From Thiocapsa sp. (GTDB taxonomy: Bacteria > Pseudomonadota > Gammaproteobacteria > Chromatiales > Chromatiaceae), in the NCBI RefSeq assembly GCF_011390875.1, contig NZ_JAABRP010000025.1, positions 1-34,530 on the forward strand: a stretch of 34,530 bases of DNA, written 5' to 3'. The notes beneath the pieces are model-generated. The model worked only from the letters and a program-made list of their open reading frames with translations, was not told the DNA's origin and ran no database searches. Positions 1 to 8,696 of the stretch are shown here, one piece after another; within the stretch, counting starts at the first letter, position 1; every line of letters begins with the position of its first letter. The translations under genes were made by a program, and so were the position numbers.

Positions 1-551
1 ACCGCGCTGACGGTGAAGACAGCTGCGGCGAGCAGAAATCCGATTCCGAAGAAGAAGGTCATGACGACGGGGTCGAATTGCCCGGACAGGATGCCGACGT
101 AGCCCTCGATGCTCGGCGAGACCGTATTGAACTGGACCGCGAAAAGCAGGGCCGAGAGTCGCACCCAGGCCGCGGCGATCAGCCCGAGAAAGAGGGCGAA
201 GAGACTGAGGTTGGTGCGTCGCTCCCAGACGAGCTCAAAACCGGCACGGATACTGACTGGTTCGCCGGCCTCCCGTTGACGCGCTGCGACATAAAGCCCC
301 GCCGCGAGGAAGGGGCCCAGCAGGAGAAGGCCCGTGAAGAAGGCGATCGTAAACCAGGGCAGGGCCCAAGTCAGGGTCATGGTGAACCAGCAGGCAAGGG
401 TGAAGAGCGTGCCGTACAGGAGACTGCTCCGGGGAGCAGCGGCGAAGGTGCGAACGCCCGCGGCAAGCCAGTCGAGCGGCTCCGCGACGTCGACCTGGTG
501 GATCGAGGGTACGGTTTCCGCAAAGGAGGGGTGAGCGGTTTGCGTTTTCAT
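1..551 (-). CDS. DUF2189-like integral membrane protein, C-terminus cut by the window edge
   Basis: Reverse-strand frame open from ATG at 551 to the window edge: MKTQTAHPSFAETVPSIHQVDVAEPLDWLAAGVRTFAAAPRSSLLYGTLFTLACWFTMTLTWALPWFTIAFFTGLLLLGPFLAAGLY...; multiple TM segments. It is absent from the ORF track because it has no stop inside the window. Confidence 0.8.
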   Translation of the reverse strand, partial: MKTQTAHPSFAETVPSIHQVDVAEPLDWLAAGVRTFAAAPRSSLLYGTLFTLACWFTMTLTWALPWFTIAFFTGLLLLGPFLAAGLYVAARQREAGEPVSIRAGFELVWERRTNLSLFALFLGLIAAAWVRLSALLFAVQFNTVSPSIEGYVGILSGQFDPVVMTFFFGIGFLLAAAVFTVSA

Positions 552-796
552 GGGTGAAGGTCCTCGTTTCTGATGGGCTCTGAAGCCGAGTGTCCTTCCA
601 ATTCCGACGACGTCCTTGGCGATCCGATCCGCGACCGCGTTCAAAGTTCACCTGAGCCGAGTCGAATCCGTGCGCAGCGCGTTGCCGTGCCGAGCGTCGC
701 CTGTTCATTCAGCCCCCGCACGATTCCGAGCGTGAAGACGATGAAAGCGCGACCGCGGAAAACGCCGCCGTAGGCGGAGGACAGCGTACCCTCAAG

Positions 797-988
797 CCGC
801 GTTTCGTCGGCGCGACCGGCCTCACGCCGATCGCCTCTGAACGGCGGGGTCCGAGCCTGGTAAGGCTTCTTGCCGCCGACACGCTGGGGCGCCTCGCGAT
901 CGCACCTGCCATGCTCCCGGTCGGAGCCGTCACCGCCTTGGTCGGGGCCCCTATCCTGCTCGTCTTGCTATTGCGCGGGCAGCGTTGA
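797..988 (+). pseudogene. C-terminal remnant of a FecCD/BtuC-family iron-siderophore ABC transporter permease
   Basis: Frame ending TGA 986-988 reads ...PRFVGATGLTPIASERRGPSLVRLLAADTLGRLAIAPAMLPVGAVTALVGAPILLVLLLRGQR*, the typical FecCD tail (ADTLxR..PxELPVGxVTALxGAPxFxxLL). The rest of the permease is missing upstream. Confidence 0.6.
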
Positions 989-991
989 GCC

Positions 992-1100
992 GTGCTGGCG
1001 ATCGAGGCGCTTCACTTCTGCTATTCGGGCGCGCCGGTCTTGTCCGGGCTTTCGGCGCAGGCCCCGCCCGGGGTCCTGATGGCCGTGCTCGTACCGAACG
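992..1100 (+). pseudogene. N-terminal remnant of a FecE/BtuD-like ABC transporter ATPase, broken off just before Walker A
   Basis: VLAIEALHFCYSGAPVLSGLSAQAPPGVLMAVLVPNG resembles the start of a siderophore ABC ATPase up to (L)xPNG(AGKST), then homology stops abruptly. Confidence 0.5.
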
Positions 1101-1103
1101 GGG

Positions 1104-1665
1104 ATGGTGATCGCCCACGAGGGTTTGTTCCGGCTTCAATTGGGCCTGGGTGTCGCCTTGGCGCTGTCCGTGATCCTCGGTCTGACCGGGATTCACCGCG
1201 GGGTCATCCTCTGGGCGGGCCTGGTCTTCTTCTCGCTCGCCAGCATCGCCGTCATCGGCTTCCCAGACCTCTGGACCATTCGTCACATGGGGGTGCTCGC
1301 CGCCGGGATGCTCGCGACCGCCACCTGGTTCAGCGTGCTGATCCGCAAGCCCTTCACGCTTGACTATGCCCGCGCCCACACGGACCGGTCGCTCTGGTCG
1401 CGGCGGTGGCGGCGGGAACGACCCGGTATTTCTGCGCACGAACTTCATCCTCACCTCGGTCTGGGGCACGATCTTTACGCTCAACGCCCTGCTGGCCTTC
1501 GGCAAGATCGAATCCGTCCTGCTCCAGCCCTGGCAGTACGAGACCATCAGCTATGTGCTGCTGGTCTGTGGCGCGATCCTGACCACCTGGTATCCGAATT
1601 GGGTCAGGTCCCGCGCGACGCGCACCGCGCCTGTGCGGGGGAGTGAGGAGTCCGTTCGACCATGA
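1104..1665 (+). pseudogene. Frame-split hypothetical membrane protein
   Basis: Frame of ORF 1104..1646 (MVIAHEGLFRLQLGLGVALALSVILGLTGIHRGVILWAGLVFF...SVLIRKPFTLDYARAHTDRSLW) continues in another frame in ORF 1360..1665 (DPVFLRTNFILTSVWGTIFTLNALLAFGKIESVLLQPWQYETISYVLLVCGAILTTWYPNWVRS). Frameshift lies near 1395-1425 in a GC-rich microrepeat. Confidence 0.6.
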
Positions 1666-2394
1666 CTGTTCCCCTCGCCCTCATCACCGGCGGTGCGCAA
1701 GGCATCGGGCGCGCCCTGACGCAGTCGTTCCTGGCCGAGGCGTGGCGGGTGGTGGTGCTCGACCGCGATGCCGATGCCCTCGACGAGCTGACTGCCGAGC
1801 AGGGGAGTCCCTTCCTACTCGGGCTGGCGGCCCGACGTGGGTGAGTGGACGGCGGTCGCTGCTGCCTTCGCCGCGCTCCAGGCGTGGCAGGAACGGGCGG
1901 GCGAGCCTGCCGGTCTGAACCTGCTGGTGAACAACGCCGGTCTCGCCGACCCGGTGAGCGGCCCGCTTGAAGCGCTGTCGCTCGCGGGGTGGCGGCGCTG
2001 GCTGGACGGTCACCTGACCGGGGCCTTCCTCTGCACCCGCTCGGCGATTCCGGGGCTGCGCGTTCGCCGGGGCGCCATCGTCAACATCGCCTCGACCAAG
2101 GGCGGGCTACTGGCCTTCACCCATGCCGCGGCGATCAGTCTCGGGCCGCTGATCCGCGTCAATGCGGTCAGCCCCGGCTGGATCGAGACGGGACCCCTCC
2201 AGAAGTCGGCCCACCGGCGCGCTCCGGACCAACGCCCGATCGATCAGGCCCAACATGCGGTCGGACGGGTGGGCGATCCTGCCGATATCGTGGCGGCGGT
2301 CCGCTTCCTTGGCAGCCCGAGTGCAGGGTTCATCACCGGCCAGAACCTGGTCGTCGATGGCGGTATGACCCGCACCATGATCTATGCGGAGTGA
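1662..2394 (+). pseudogene. Short-chain dehydrogenase/reductase (SDR), frameshifted and lacking the catalytic Tyr
   Basis: MTVPLALITGGAQGIGRALTQSF... (TGxxxGxG) in ORF 1662..1844 continues as VGEWTAVAAAFAALQAW...LLVNNAGLADP...GAIVNIASTKGGLLAFTHAAAISLGPLIRVNAVSPGWIETG...GFITGQNLVVDGGMTRTM in ORF 1837..2394. One extra base in CCC 1831-1833 explains the frame change. The YxxxK motif is disrupted. Confidence 0.8.
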
Positions 2395-2529
2395 GGTAGC
2401 GGCGGTGCGTGGGTCACCTCAGCCGCCCTCGGGCGACGGATTGGTCTACCCTCCAAGTTACCAGGTCCGCAGTCCGGGGTAAGCCGTGCTTGTCAGAGCG
2501 ACCGCCGGCTCTACGAGGCCGCCAAGAAA

Positions 2530-2688
2530 TCACTGGATTGGATCGGCGTTGTAACGCGGGTCCTTGGGGTCGGTGGTCTCGATCGGCGAGGTCGGCTTAT
2601 CCGAAGGCGGTGCCTCGATGGAGATCGGCTCGGCGCCAGGCACCTGGCTTTGCGGGGCGCCTTTTTCGCTCGCCGTGACCGCACCAAC
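2530..2688 (-). pseudogene. Orphan C-terminal protein tail (possible gene remnant)
   Basis: Reverse-strand frame bounded by stops: VGAVTASEKGAPQSQVPGAEPISIEAPPSDKPTSPIETTDPKDPRYNADPIQ*. The composition looks coding, but there is no start codon. Confidence 0.25.
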
Positions 2689-2805
2689 CTACGCGAGAAC
2701 GCAGCGTTGCCAAACCGCACCGGCCCTTTTCAAAATGATTGACCATTACAATAACGTGCATTATCAGGGCGAGGACACAGATCGATTCGAGATTTCGAGG
2801 GCACG

Positions 2806-3693
2806 ATGTCGAGGAAACATCCCATCATTGCGGTGACCGGCTCCTCCGGCGCCGGTACCAGCACGGTCAAGAATGCGCTGGAACACATCTTCAAGCGTGT
2901 CGGTGCGAGGGCGGCCTTTATCGAGGGAGACAGCTTCCACCGCTACGACCGCGCAACCATGAAGGAGGAGCTGGCTCGCGCCAAGGAGAGCGGCAGCAAC
3001 CTGAGCCACTTCGGCCCCGAGGGGAATCTGTTCGACAAGCAGCTGGAGCTGTTTCGGAGCTACGGCCAAACCGGCACCGGGTTGCGCCGGTTCTACGTGC
3101 ACAACGAGGAGGAGGCGGCACGCCACGAGTGCGAACCGGGCACGTTCACGGAATGGGATCCGATCCCGCCGGATACCGACCTGCTGTTCTACGAGGGGCT
3201 GCACGGCGGAGTCGTGGATGGCGACATCGACCTGGCGGCGGAGGCAGACTTGCTGATCGGCGTGTGCCCGACCATCAACCTGGAGTGGGTGCAGAAGATT
3301 CATCGAGATACCCGCGAGCGCGGCTACAAGCCCGACGATGTCAAGGACGTGATCTATCGGCGCATGTACGACTACATGCACTACATCCTGCCGCAGTTCT
3401 CCAAGACACACATCAATTTTCAGCGCATTCCGGTGACGGATACCTCAAACCCGTTTTGCGTGTCACACATTCCGACCGCCGAGGAGAGCCTGGTGCTGAT
3501 CCATTTCCTCAAGCCCAAGCCGAGCGTCGACTACAAGATCAAACTCAAGGGGCTCATCGACGGTTCGATGATCACCGGCTTCAACACCCTGGTGATCCCC
3601 GGCGGCAAAATGATGTATGCGATGGAGTTGATTCTGACCGAGCGAATTATGGAGTTGATGAAGCGGCGTGGGCATCTGGATGACGCTGATTGA
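2806..3693 (+). CDS. cbbP: Phosphoribulokinase
   Basis: MSRKHPIIAVTGSSGAGTSTVKNALEHIFKRVGARAAFIEGDSFHRYDRATMKEEL...; P-loop GSSGAGTS and typical gammaproteobacterial PRK sequence over full length. Confidence 0.95.
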   Translation: MSRKHPIIAVTGSSGAGTSTVKNALEHIFKRVGARAAFIEGDSFHRYDRATMKEELARAKESGSNLSHFGPEGNLFDKQLELFRSYGQTGTGLRRFYVHNEEEAARHECEPGTFTEWDPIPPDTDLLFYEGLHGGVVDGDIDLAAEADLLIGVCPTINLEWVQKIHRDTRERGYKPDDVKDVIYRRMYDYMHYILPQFSKTHINFQRIPVTDTSNPFCVSHIPTAEESLVLIHFLKPKPSVDYKIKLKGLIDGSMITGFNTLVIPGGKMMYAMELILTERIMELMKRRGHLDDAD

Positions 3694-3799
3694 GGTCGCG
3701 CCGGTGGGAAGCGTGTTCGGCATGCCGCCACCATGCCGCCTGTTGTGAGCTACCTTTCATCGTGTCATCGAATCGTTCGGCCACTGAAGGGTCTACCCG

Positions 3800-4360
3800 A
3801 TGCTGCTCAGCCACTGCGAACCCTGTTCCACGTCGTCAGGATCCCGTCTGGCGATCCCGCTCCTGCTCGCCGGAATACTTTGCGGTCCTCGGGCTGCGGT
3901 CGGGGCGGAGGCCGCTGGACCCCCTCCGGTCGATGCCTGCGCGCTGCTGACCAAGGCGGATGTCGAGGCGGTGTATGGCTCGATTGTCGGCGAGCCCAAC
4001 GGCAAGGAGCTCGGTAGCGGGCCGTTTTGGGTGTCGATGTGCAACTACGACAACGCCCATACCGACGCGCCGATGCTCAGTGTGGGACTCTTGGTCAAGG
4101 CGCATGGCGCTGCTGACCCGACTCAAGCCTACGCCGATTACGCGGACGCGTTGCGCCGCGAGCTCGGCGACGTGGCTGTTTCCGTACCGGTCGAAGGTCT
4201 TGCCGGACCCGCCGGCTGGGATGCGGAGACTGGTCAGCTCACGGTGTTCGAGGGACCGTACCAGATCATCCTGACAGCCGCCGGGCGGTTTTCCGGAGAC
4301 CGACGGAGCTTCGGGAAGCAGATCGCGGAGCGCGTGTCGGGGCGCTTGCCCAAGCCGTAG
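3800..4360 (+). CDS. Hypothetical secreted protein
   Basis: Signal-peptide-like N-terminus then VDACALLTKADVEAVYGSIVGEPNGKE...; coding-like composition. Confidence 0.6.
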   Translation: MLLSHCEPCSTSSGSRLAIPLLLAGILCGPRAAVGAEAAGPPPVDACALLTKADVEAVYGSIVGEPNGKELGSGPFWVSMCNYDNAHTDAPMLSVGLLVKAHGAADPTQAYADYADALRRELGDVAVSVPVEGLAGPAGWDAETGQLTVFEGPYQIILTAAGRFSGDRRSFGKQIAERVSGRLPKP

Positions 4361-4400
4361 CAGACGGGCGCGTCGACCGGTGAACCACATCCGATGCCCG

Positions 4401-4790
4401 TTATGATGCCGTCTGATCCTTGGGGTAAGGATCTCGCGCTTCGGCCCAGAGTCGTATCTCGCCATCGACGACTCTGATCTTATAGTCGCCGATCAACCGG
4501 TCGTCCGCGGCGAAGCGGCGTGATCGTTTGCGCTCGACCAACGCCTTGACGAGGATCACCGAGGCAAGGCTCGAGCGCGCCGGATCGAGCAAGGCGTCGA
4601 GGAGATCTGTCCTGCCGACGAAATCGGCGAAGACCACGGCATTCCAGGTCGCCCAGCAGACCCTTATCAGGGTCTCGCTTTCGGGGTCTGCCGGCGACAG
4701 GCCCATAGGATCGAGGGTGGGGGTCACAAACGCCAGGAAGGTGGCGGAGATCTTCTTCTGCTTGGTGTTTTTTCGCTTGAGCAAGGACAT
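4401..4790 (-). CDS. Hypothetical protein
   Basis: Likely internal start MSLLKRKNTKQKKISATFLAFVTPTLDPMGLSPADPESETLIRVCWATWNAVVFADFVGR...; the upstream extension in the ORF track looks non-coding. Confidence 0.6.
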   Translation of the reverse strand: MSLLKRKNTKQKKISATFLAFVTPTLDPMGLSPADPESETLIRVCWATWNAVVFADFVGRTDLLDALLDPARSSLASVILVKALVERKRSRRFAADDRLIGDYKIRVVDGEIRLWAEARDPYPKDQTAS

Positions 4791-5053
4791 AGGTGTCGGT
4801 GGTCGGATCACGTCGGGATAGAGTGGACAGGACTCGGCATCGCCCTCCGTCGCGACGCTCTCGGGTGGCGTGCGCCGAGCTCGGTTGCCGATGGATCGCG
4901 GCAGTATCGCGCACGAGCATTGAGGTTGCACCAACGTGGGCACTGCGAGGGCATCCCGTGGTCGCGTCCATCCTTCTCCGCAGCCGACCAGGCCGAGTGC
5001 GCCCGTGTGGGCATTTCCGGCGGATTCGCTACGGCGAGGGGCTCACCGAGAGT

Positions 5054-5149
5054 CGGCTGGGGTGGATACAGCCGGTGTTGGTCAATGCGGGGGAGTTGAC
5101 CCGGGCGGGCTCGGCGGGGGTGAAGACGAAGCCGTATGTGGTGCGGTAG
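5054..5149 (+). pseudogene. Detached C-terminal module (copy A) of the protein family encoded at 5272-6369
   Basis: RLGWIQPVLVNAGELTRAGSAGVKTKPYVVR*, ungapped match to 6274-6369 (RLGWIQPVLVNADELVGAGAAGVTTTPYVVR*). Confidence 0.55.
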
Positions 5150-5271
5150 GGATTCCCCGCAGGATAGGATCCAGCTCAAGCGCAGGTCATGATTCACCGG
5201 ATCACGCATGGCGTTACAGCAAGGGGCACCGTCCGCGGCTTGCCCACCGCAGCCCGAGGGTAGGATCAGCA

Positions 5272-6314
5272 TGAGCATTGGACAGAACACGCTGGATTGG
5301 CTGCGAACCGAGCTGTTCCAGGTCGAAGCGGCCTGGTCGGAGGAGACCGCGCGCGGGTTCCGCTGGTGGCCGCATCAGCAGGCGCAGACGCTGGAGGTCA
5401 TCGGCCGGGACGCCGGGCCGGACGGCGCGCCGGCGGCTCTGTTGCTGGTGCGCACCGAACTGCTGCGCGACCTGGATCTTGGCGAGGAGGTCTTGGCAGT
5501 GCTGCAGGGGGTCACGCTGCGCACGGCGGGGATGGCCGGCCCGGTCTATGACCCGGCACGCCGCACACTGGACCTCTGCACGCTGGTGCGGGTGTATGCC
5601 GACATCGACGGCTGGATGCGGCGTCTGATCGGCCTGGCCGCCATGCTGCAGATCCGTGATGCCGATCGTGGCGCGTCGGCCATTGCCGAGACGGTTGGTG
5701 CGGCGCCCGCCCGGAGTAGCCATCCCGAGCGGGGTTTGCGCGCGGAGCTGGATGACCTGATCGCCGAGGCCCTGCTGCGGCTCGATACCGAGGGCCGGGC
5801 GGCGTCGCGGTGGCCGGGCGCGGATCTGGCGCGGTTCGCCGAGTCCTATCTGGATCAGCCCCCTGCCCTCTTGGGATCCGGAGACGCGACGGGCTTCACG
5901 GTGGAGTTCCCCCACGGCAAGCGGGCCTCCTCGCTCTGCGAGGTCGCCACGGATCAGACCCACCCCTGGTATGGCCACGGCCTTGCGTTGCGGCAGCGGT
6001 TCCCTGTGCTGGTGACATCGGACGTGGAGGGTCGGCACTTGGCGCTTGAGCTGAATGCTCGCGCCCTGAGCGAGGCCCCGATGGGCTACGGTTTCGGCAG
6101 CTTCGGCTATGAGGAGGGGACGCTTGCGTTCCAGGCGTTCTTCCCGAACACGGCCTATCAGCCGGGGTTGGTGACGAATCTCTATCTGTCGTGCGCCGAG
6201 CGGGCGCGGATGCTGTCGGTGCTGCTGACCGCGGTGGATTGGACGGAGGAGTCGTTCGATCCCGGGCGGTCGGCGGCTGGGTTGGATTCAGCCGGTGTTG
6301 GTGAACGCGGATGA
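5272..6314 (+). CDS. Hypothetical protein, apparently frameshifted near its C-terminus (conserved-like tail continues to 6369 in another frame)
   Basis: MSIGQNTLDWLRTELFQVEAAWSEETARGFRWWPHQQAQTLEVIGRDAGPDG...MLSVLLTAVDWTEESFDPG, then GRSAAGLDSAGVGERG* in frame; the alternative frame gives RRLGWIQPVLVNADELVGAGAAGVTTTPYVVR*. Confidence 0.7.
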
Positions 6315-6413
6315 GTTGGTCGGAGCGGGCGCGGCCGGGGTGACGACGACGCCGTATGTAGTGAGGTAGGCACGGCGGCACCGGATCGAATCAGGCGGTT
6401 CATTCATCGGGAG

Positions 6414-7040
6414 ATGACGATGGCGCTGACCACTCCAGCAGAGTCCTTTGCCGAGGCGCAGGCCGCGATGACCAACGGCGATTGGGATGGCTTCTTCGCC
6501 ACGCTGGATCGCGATGATCTGATGAAGATCGCCGCGAACGGAGTGAATCGCCTGGTCGGCCAGGGTCCGAGCGGCGCAGCTATTCTCCGCGACCTCGGTG
6601 CCGAGCATTCGATCAACGCGGAGATGGTCGCCGAGCTGATTGCCGGCGTGGAGCGCATCGTATCCTCGGCCCGTGCCGCACCGTCCGCAGATCACCGGGC
6701 GATCGTCGGTGGGTACGAAGATTTGCTTAAGCGGATGCTGAAAGGAATCGCCGATCCGGGGCGGTTTGCGGCGGCGTTGGAGAGGACGTTTCGCGCGGCC
6801 GGTTCCGGCGGCTCGGTCTCGTCGTCCCTTTTCGTCGGCGAGCGCCTGGAGGGGGTCGAGATCGACGGCAACCGAGCATGGGGCACCCGACGTCTCGCCG
6901 GTGGCGAGGTCGAGGACATCGGGTTCGCCAAGCGCCGTGGCGGCTGGTTCATCCGGTTATTGGCCCGTCGACCACGCGCGAGGGGCCTGAGGCCCGGCGG
7001 CGAGACGCAGTCGCCTCGCTCCGAGGACCTCGACACATGA
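6414..7040 (+). CDS. Hypothetical protein
   Basis: MTMALTTPAESFAEAQAAMTNGDWDGFFATLDRDDLMKIAANGVNRLV...; TGA overlaps the next ATG (ATGA at 7037-7040). Confidence 0.65.
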   Translation: MTMALTTPAESFAEAQAAMTNGDWDGFFATLDRDDLMKIAANGVNRLVGQGPSGAAILRDLGAEHSINAEMVAELIAGVERIVSSARAAPSADHRAIVGGYEDLLKRMLKGIADPGRFAAALERTFRAAGSGGSVSSSLFVGERLEGVEIDGNRAWGTRRLAGGEVEDIGFAKRRGGWFIRLLARRPRARGLRPGGETQSPRSEDLDT

Positions 7041-7915
7041 CCGGCGATGATCCGCTCCAGTCGTTGTATCTCGCCATTGCGCGCTCTGATCAACCCGACG
7101 GAGCGCGCCGCATTGCCGAGCTTTGCGCGGCCGGTGTCCATCGCGATGCTGTGTTCGAGAACGGTTGCACGCCGCTGACCGAGGCCATCCAGGGCGGCAT
7201 GGGTAGCTCGCGCGCGGTTCAGGTGCTGCTCGCGCATGGCGCGGACCCGAACCGGCGCGATCGCAATGGCTGGACGCCGTGGGGCGCCTGTTTCGCGGCC
7301 CGCGACAATCCGGTGGTCGCCAAACGGCAACAGCGGATCGCCGATCTCTTGGTCGCTGCCGGAGCCGACCTCTTCGCCGTGGCCTATGGCGACCCGCGCG
7401 CGACCGCCGCTTTCCTCGCGCGTGATGCAGGCCATACGGCTCTCGCCGATGGGTTGCAGGCCGCGATGGACCGGGGCCGATCCGCCCCGCCATCCGAGCA
7501 ACCACCGGCACCCCATGCCAAGTTCGCGGCACTCGCCGAGCAGCATACCGCCGGTCCGAATGTCGGGTTGACGACCGAGGCCCTGATCCGGCAACTGGAG
7601 CTGTGGGATCAACGCTATGGCGTCACGGTCGGCGAGGTGACGGACAACGCCCTGCGGGTCACCTTCGCCAGTCTCCCACGCGACCTGTCCCGGTTGATCG
7701 CGTCGCTCGGTGCGCTATGCCCGGAGCTGCTCAAAGGCTACGGCGATGCAGCCGGTCTGGCGAGCGTCTCGGAGACGGCACAGCGCGAGGGCTGGTGGAC
7801 ACCGGCGGCGGCAAAGAAGATCGCGGCGGCCGACCCGGAAGACCCGAGCTTCATCGCATGGGCGCTGGGCCGATCGCTGAAGGCCACGCATTCGATCGCC
7901 TTGTGGTGGGACTGA
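7037..7915 (+). CDS. Ankyrin-repeat protein with C-terminal DUF4253-like domain
   Basis: N-terminal ankyrin-like units (NGCTPLTEAIQGGMGSSRAVQVLLAHGADPNRRDRNGWTPWGACF); C-terminal LELWDQRYGVTVGEV...LCPELLKGYGDAAGLA...IALWWD resembles DUF4253. Confidence 0.7.
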   Translation: MTGDDPLQSLYLAIARSDQPDGARRIAELCAAGVHRDAVFENGCTPLTEAIQGGMGSSRAVQVLLAHGADPNRRDRNGWTPWGACFAARDNPVVAKRQQRIADLLVAAGADLFAVAYGDPRATAAFLARDAGHTALADGLQAAMDRGRSAPPSEQPPAPHAKFAALAEQHTAGPNVGLTTEALIRQLELWDQRYGVTVGEVTDNALRVTFASLPRDLSRLIASLGALCPELLKGYGDAAGLASVSETAQREGWWTPAAAKKIAAADPEDPSFIAWALGRSLKATHSIALWWD

Positions 7916-8021
7916 GCCCATCCGGCAGATTCTGAGGATGATACGCGAGAAGCAGATTTTATCCGGCCCTTTGGCCGTGCTATCTTTTAATGCAGGCAAA
8001 ATGATTTCAACAGGTGATGTC

Positions 8022-8300
8022 ATGGCGAGTTTGAGTGTGCGCGGGCTCAACGCAGAGACGGTCGCGACTCTGAAGTCGATGGCCAGCGAGGAGGGTTCCA
8101 GCGTGAATGCCCTGGTGTTGCGGCTGATCGATCAGGGGTTGGGAAAACTGCCTCGTCAGATCAAACGCCATCACGATCTCGATGCACTGATGGGCGCCTG
8201 GTCCGCCGAGGAAGCTGCGGCATTTGATGCAGTGTGCCGCGATTTCGAGCAGATCGATCCAGCGCTGTGGAGAGAGACCCTTGCGTCCGATCCTCATTGA
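8022..8300 (+). CDS. FitA/VapB-like ribbon-helix-helix antitoxin
   Basis: MASLSVRGLNAETVATLKSMASEEGSSVNALVLRLIDQGLG..., RHH fold typical of FitA antitoxins; overlaps the downstream PIN gene. Confidence 0.8.
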   Translation: MASLSVRGLNAETVATLKSMASEEGSSVNALVLRLIDQGLGKLPRQIKRHHDLDALMGAWSAEEAAAFDAVCRDFEQIDPALWRETLASDPH

Positions 8301-8691
8301 TACGAATGCCTATGCTGCGTTCATGCGCGGCGATCCGGAGATCGGGCGTGTGGTCACCCACGCCGAACGGCTATGTCTCTGCATTACGGTTCTGGGCGAA
8401 TTGCTTGGCGGCTTTACCGCGGGTGGTCGCGAAGCGAAGAATCGTGCCGAGCTGGCCCAATTCATGGCTTCGCCGCGCGTGGCGCTACTTCCGATGACGA
8501 CCGACACGGCCGATCGCTACGCGCTGGTTTATGCGGGTTTGCGTCGTCGGGGGCGACCGATTCCGTCCAACGATCTGTGGATCGCCGCCAGTGCGCTGGA
8601 GCATGGAGCCAGCGTGATGACCCTCGACGAGCATTTTGATCAGGTCGAGGGGTTACGTGTCGGCAGACGGCTGGACGATTTTCTGCCCTGA
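8281..8691 (+). CDS. vapC: PIN-domain toxin, VapC/FitB family (TTG start)
   Basis: LRPILIDTNAYAAFMRGDPEIG...ITVLGELLGGF...RGRPIPSNDLWIAASALEHGASVMTLDEHFDQVEGL; conserved PIN acidic residues (DTN, E, NDLWIAA, D). Confidence 0.85.
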   Translation: MRPILIDTNAYAAFMRGDPEIGRVVTHAERLCLCITVLGELLGGFTAGGREAKNRAELAQFMASPRVALLPMTTDTADRYALVYAGLRRRGRPIPSNDLWIAASALEHGASVMTLDEHFDQVEGLRVGRRLDDFLP

Positions 8692-8696
8692 GCGAC

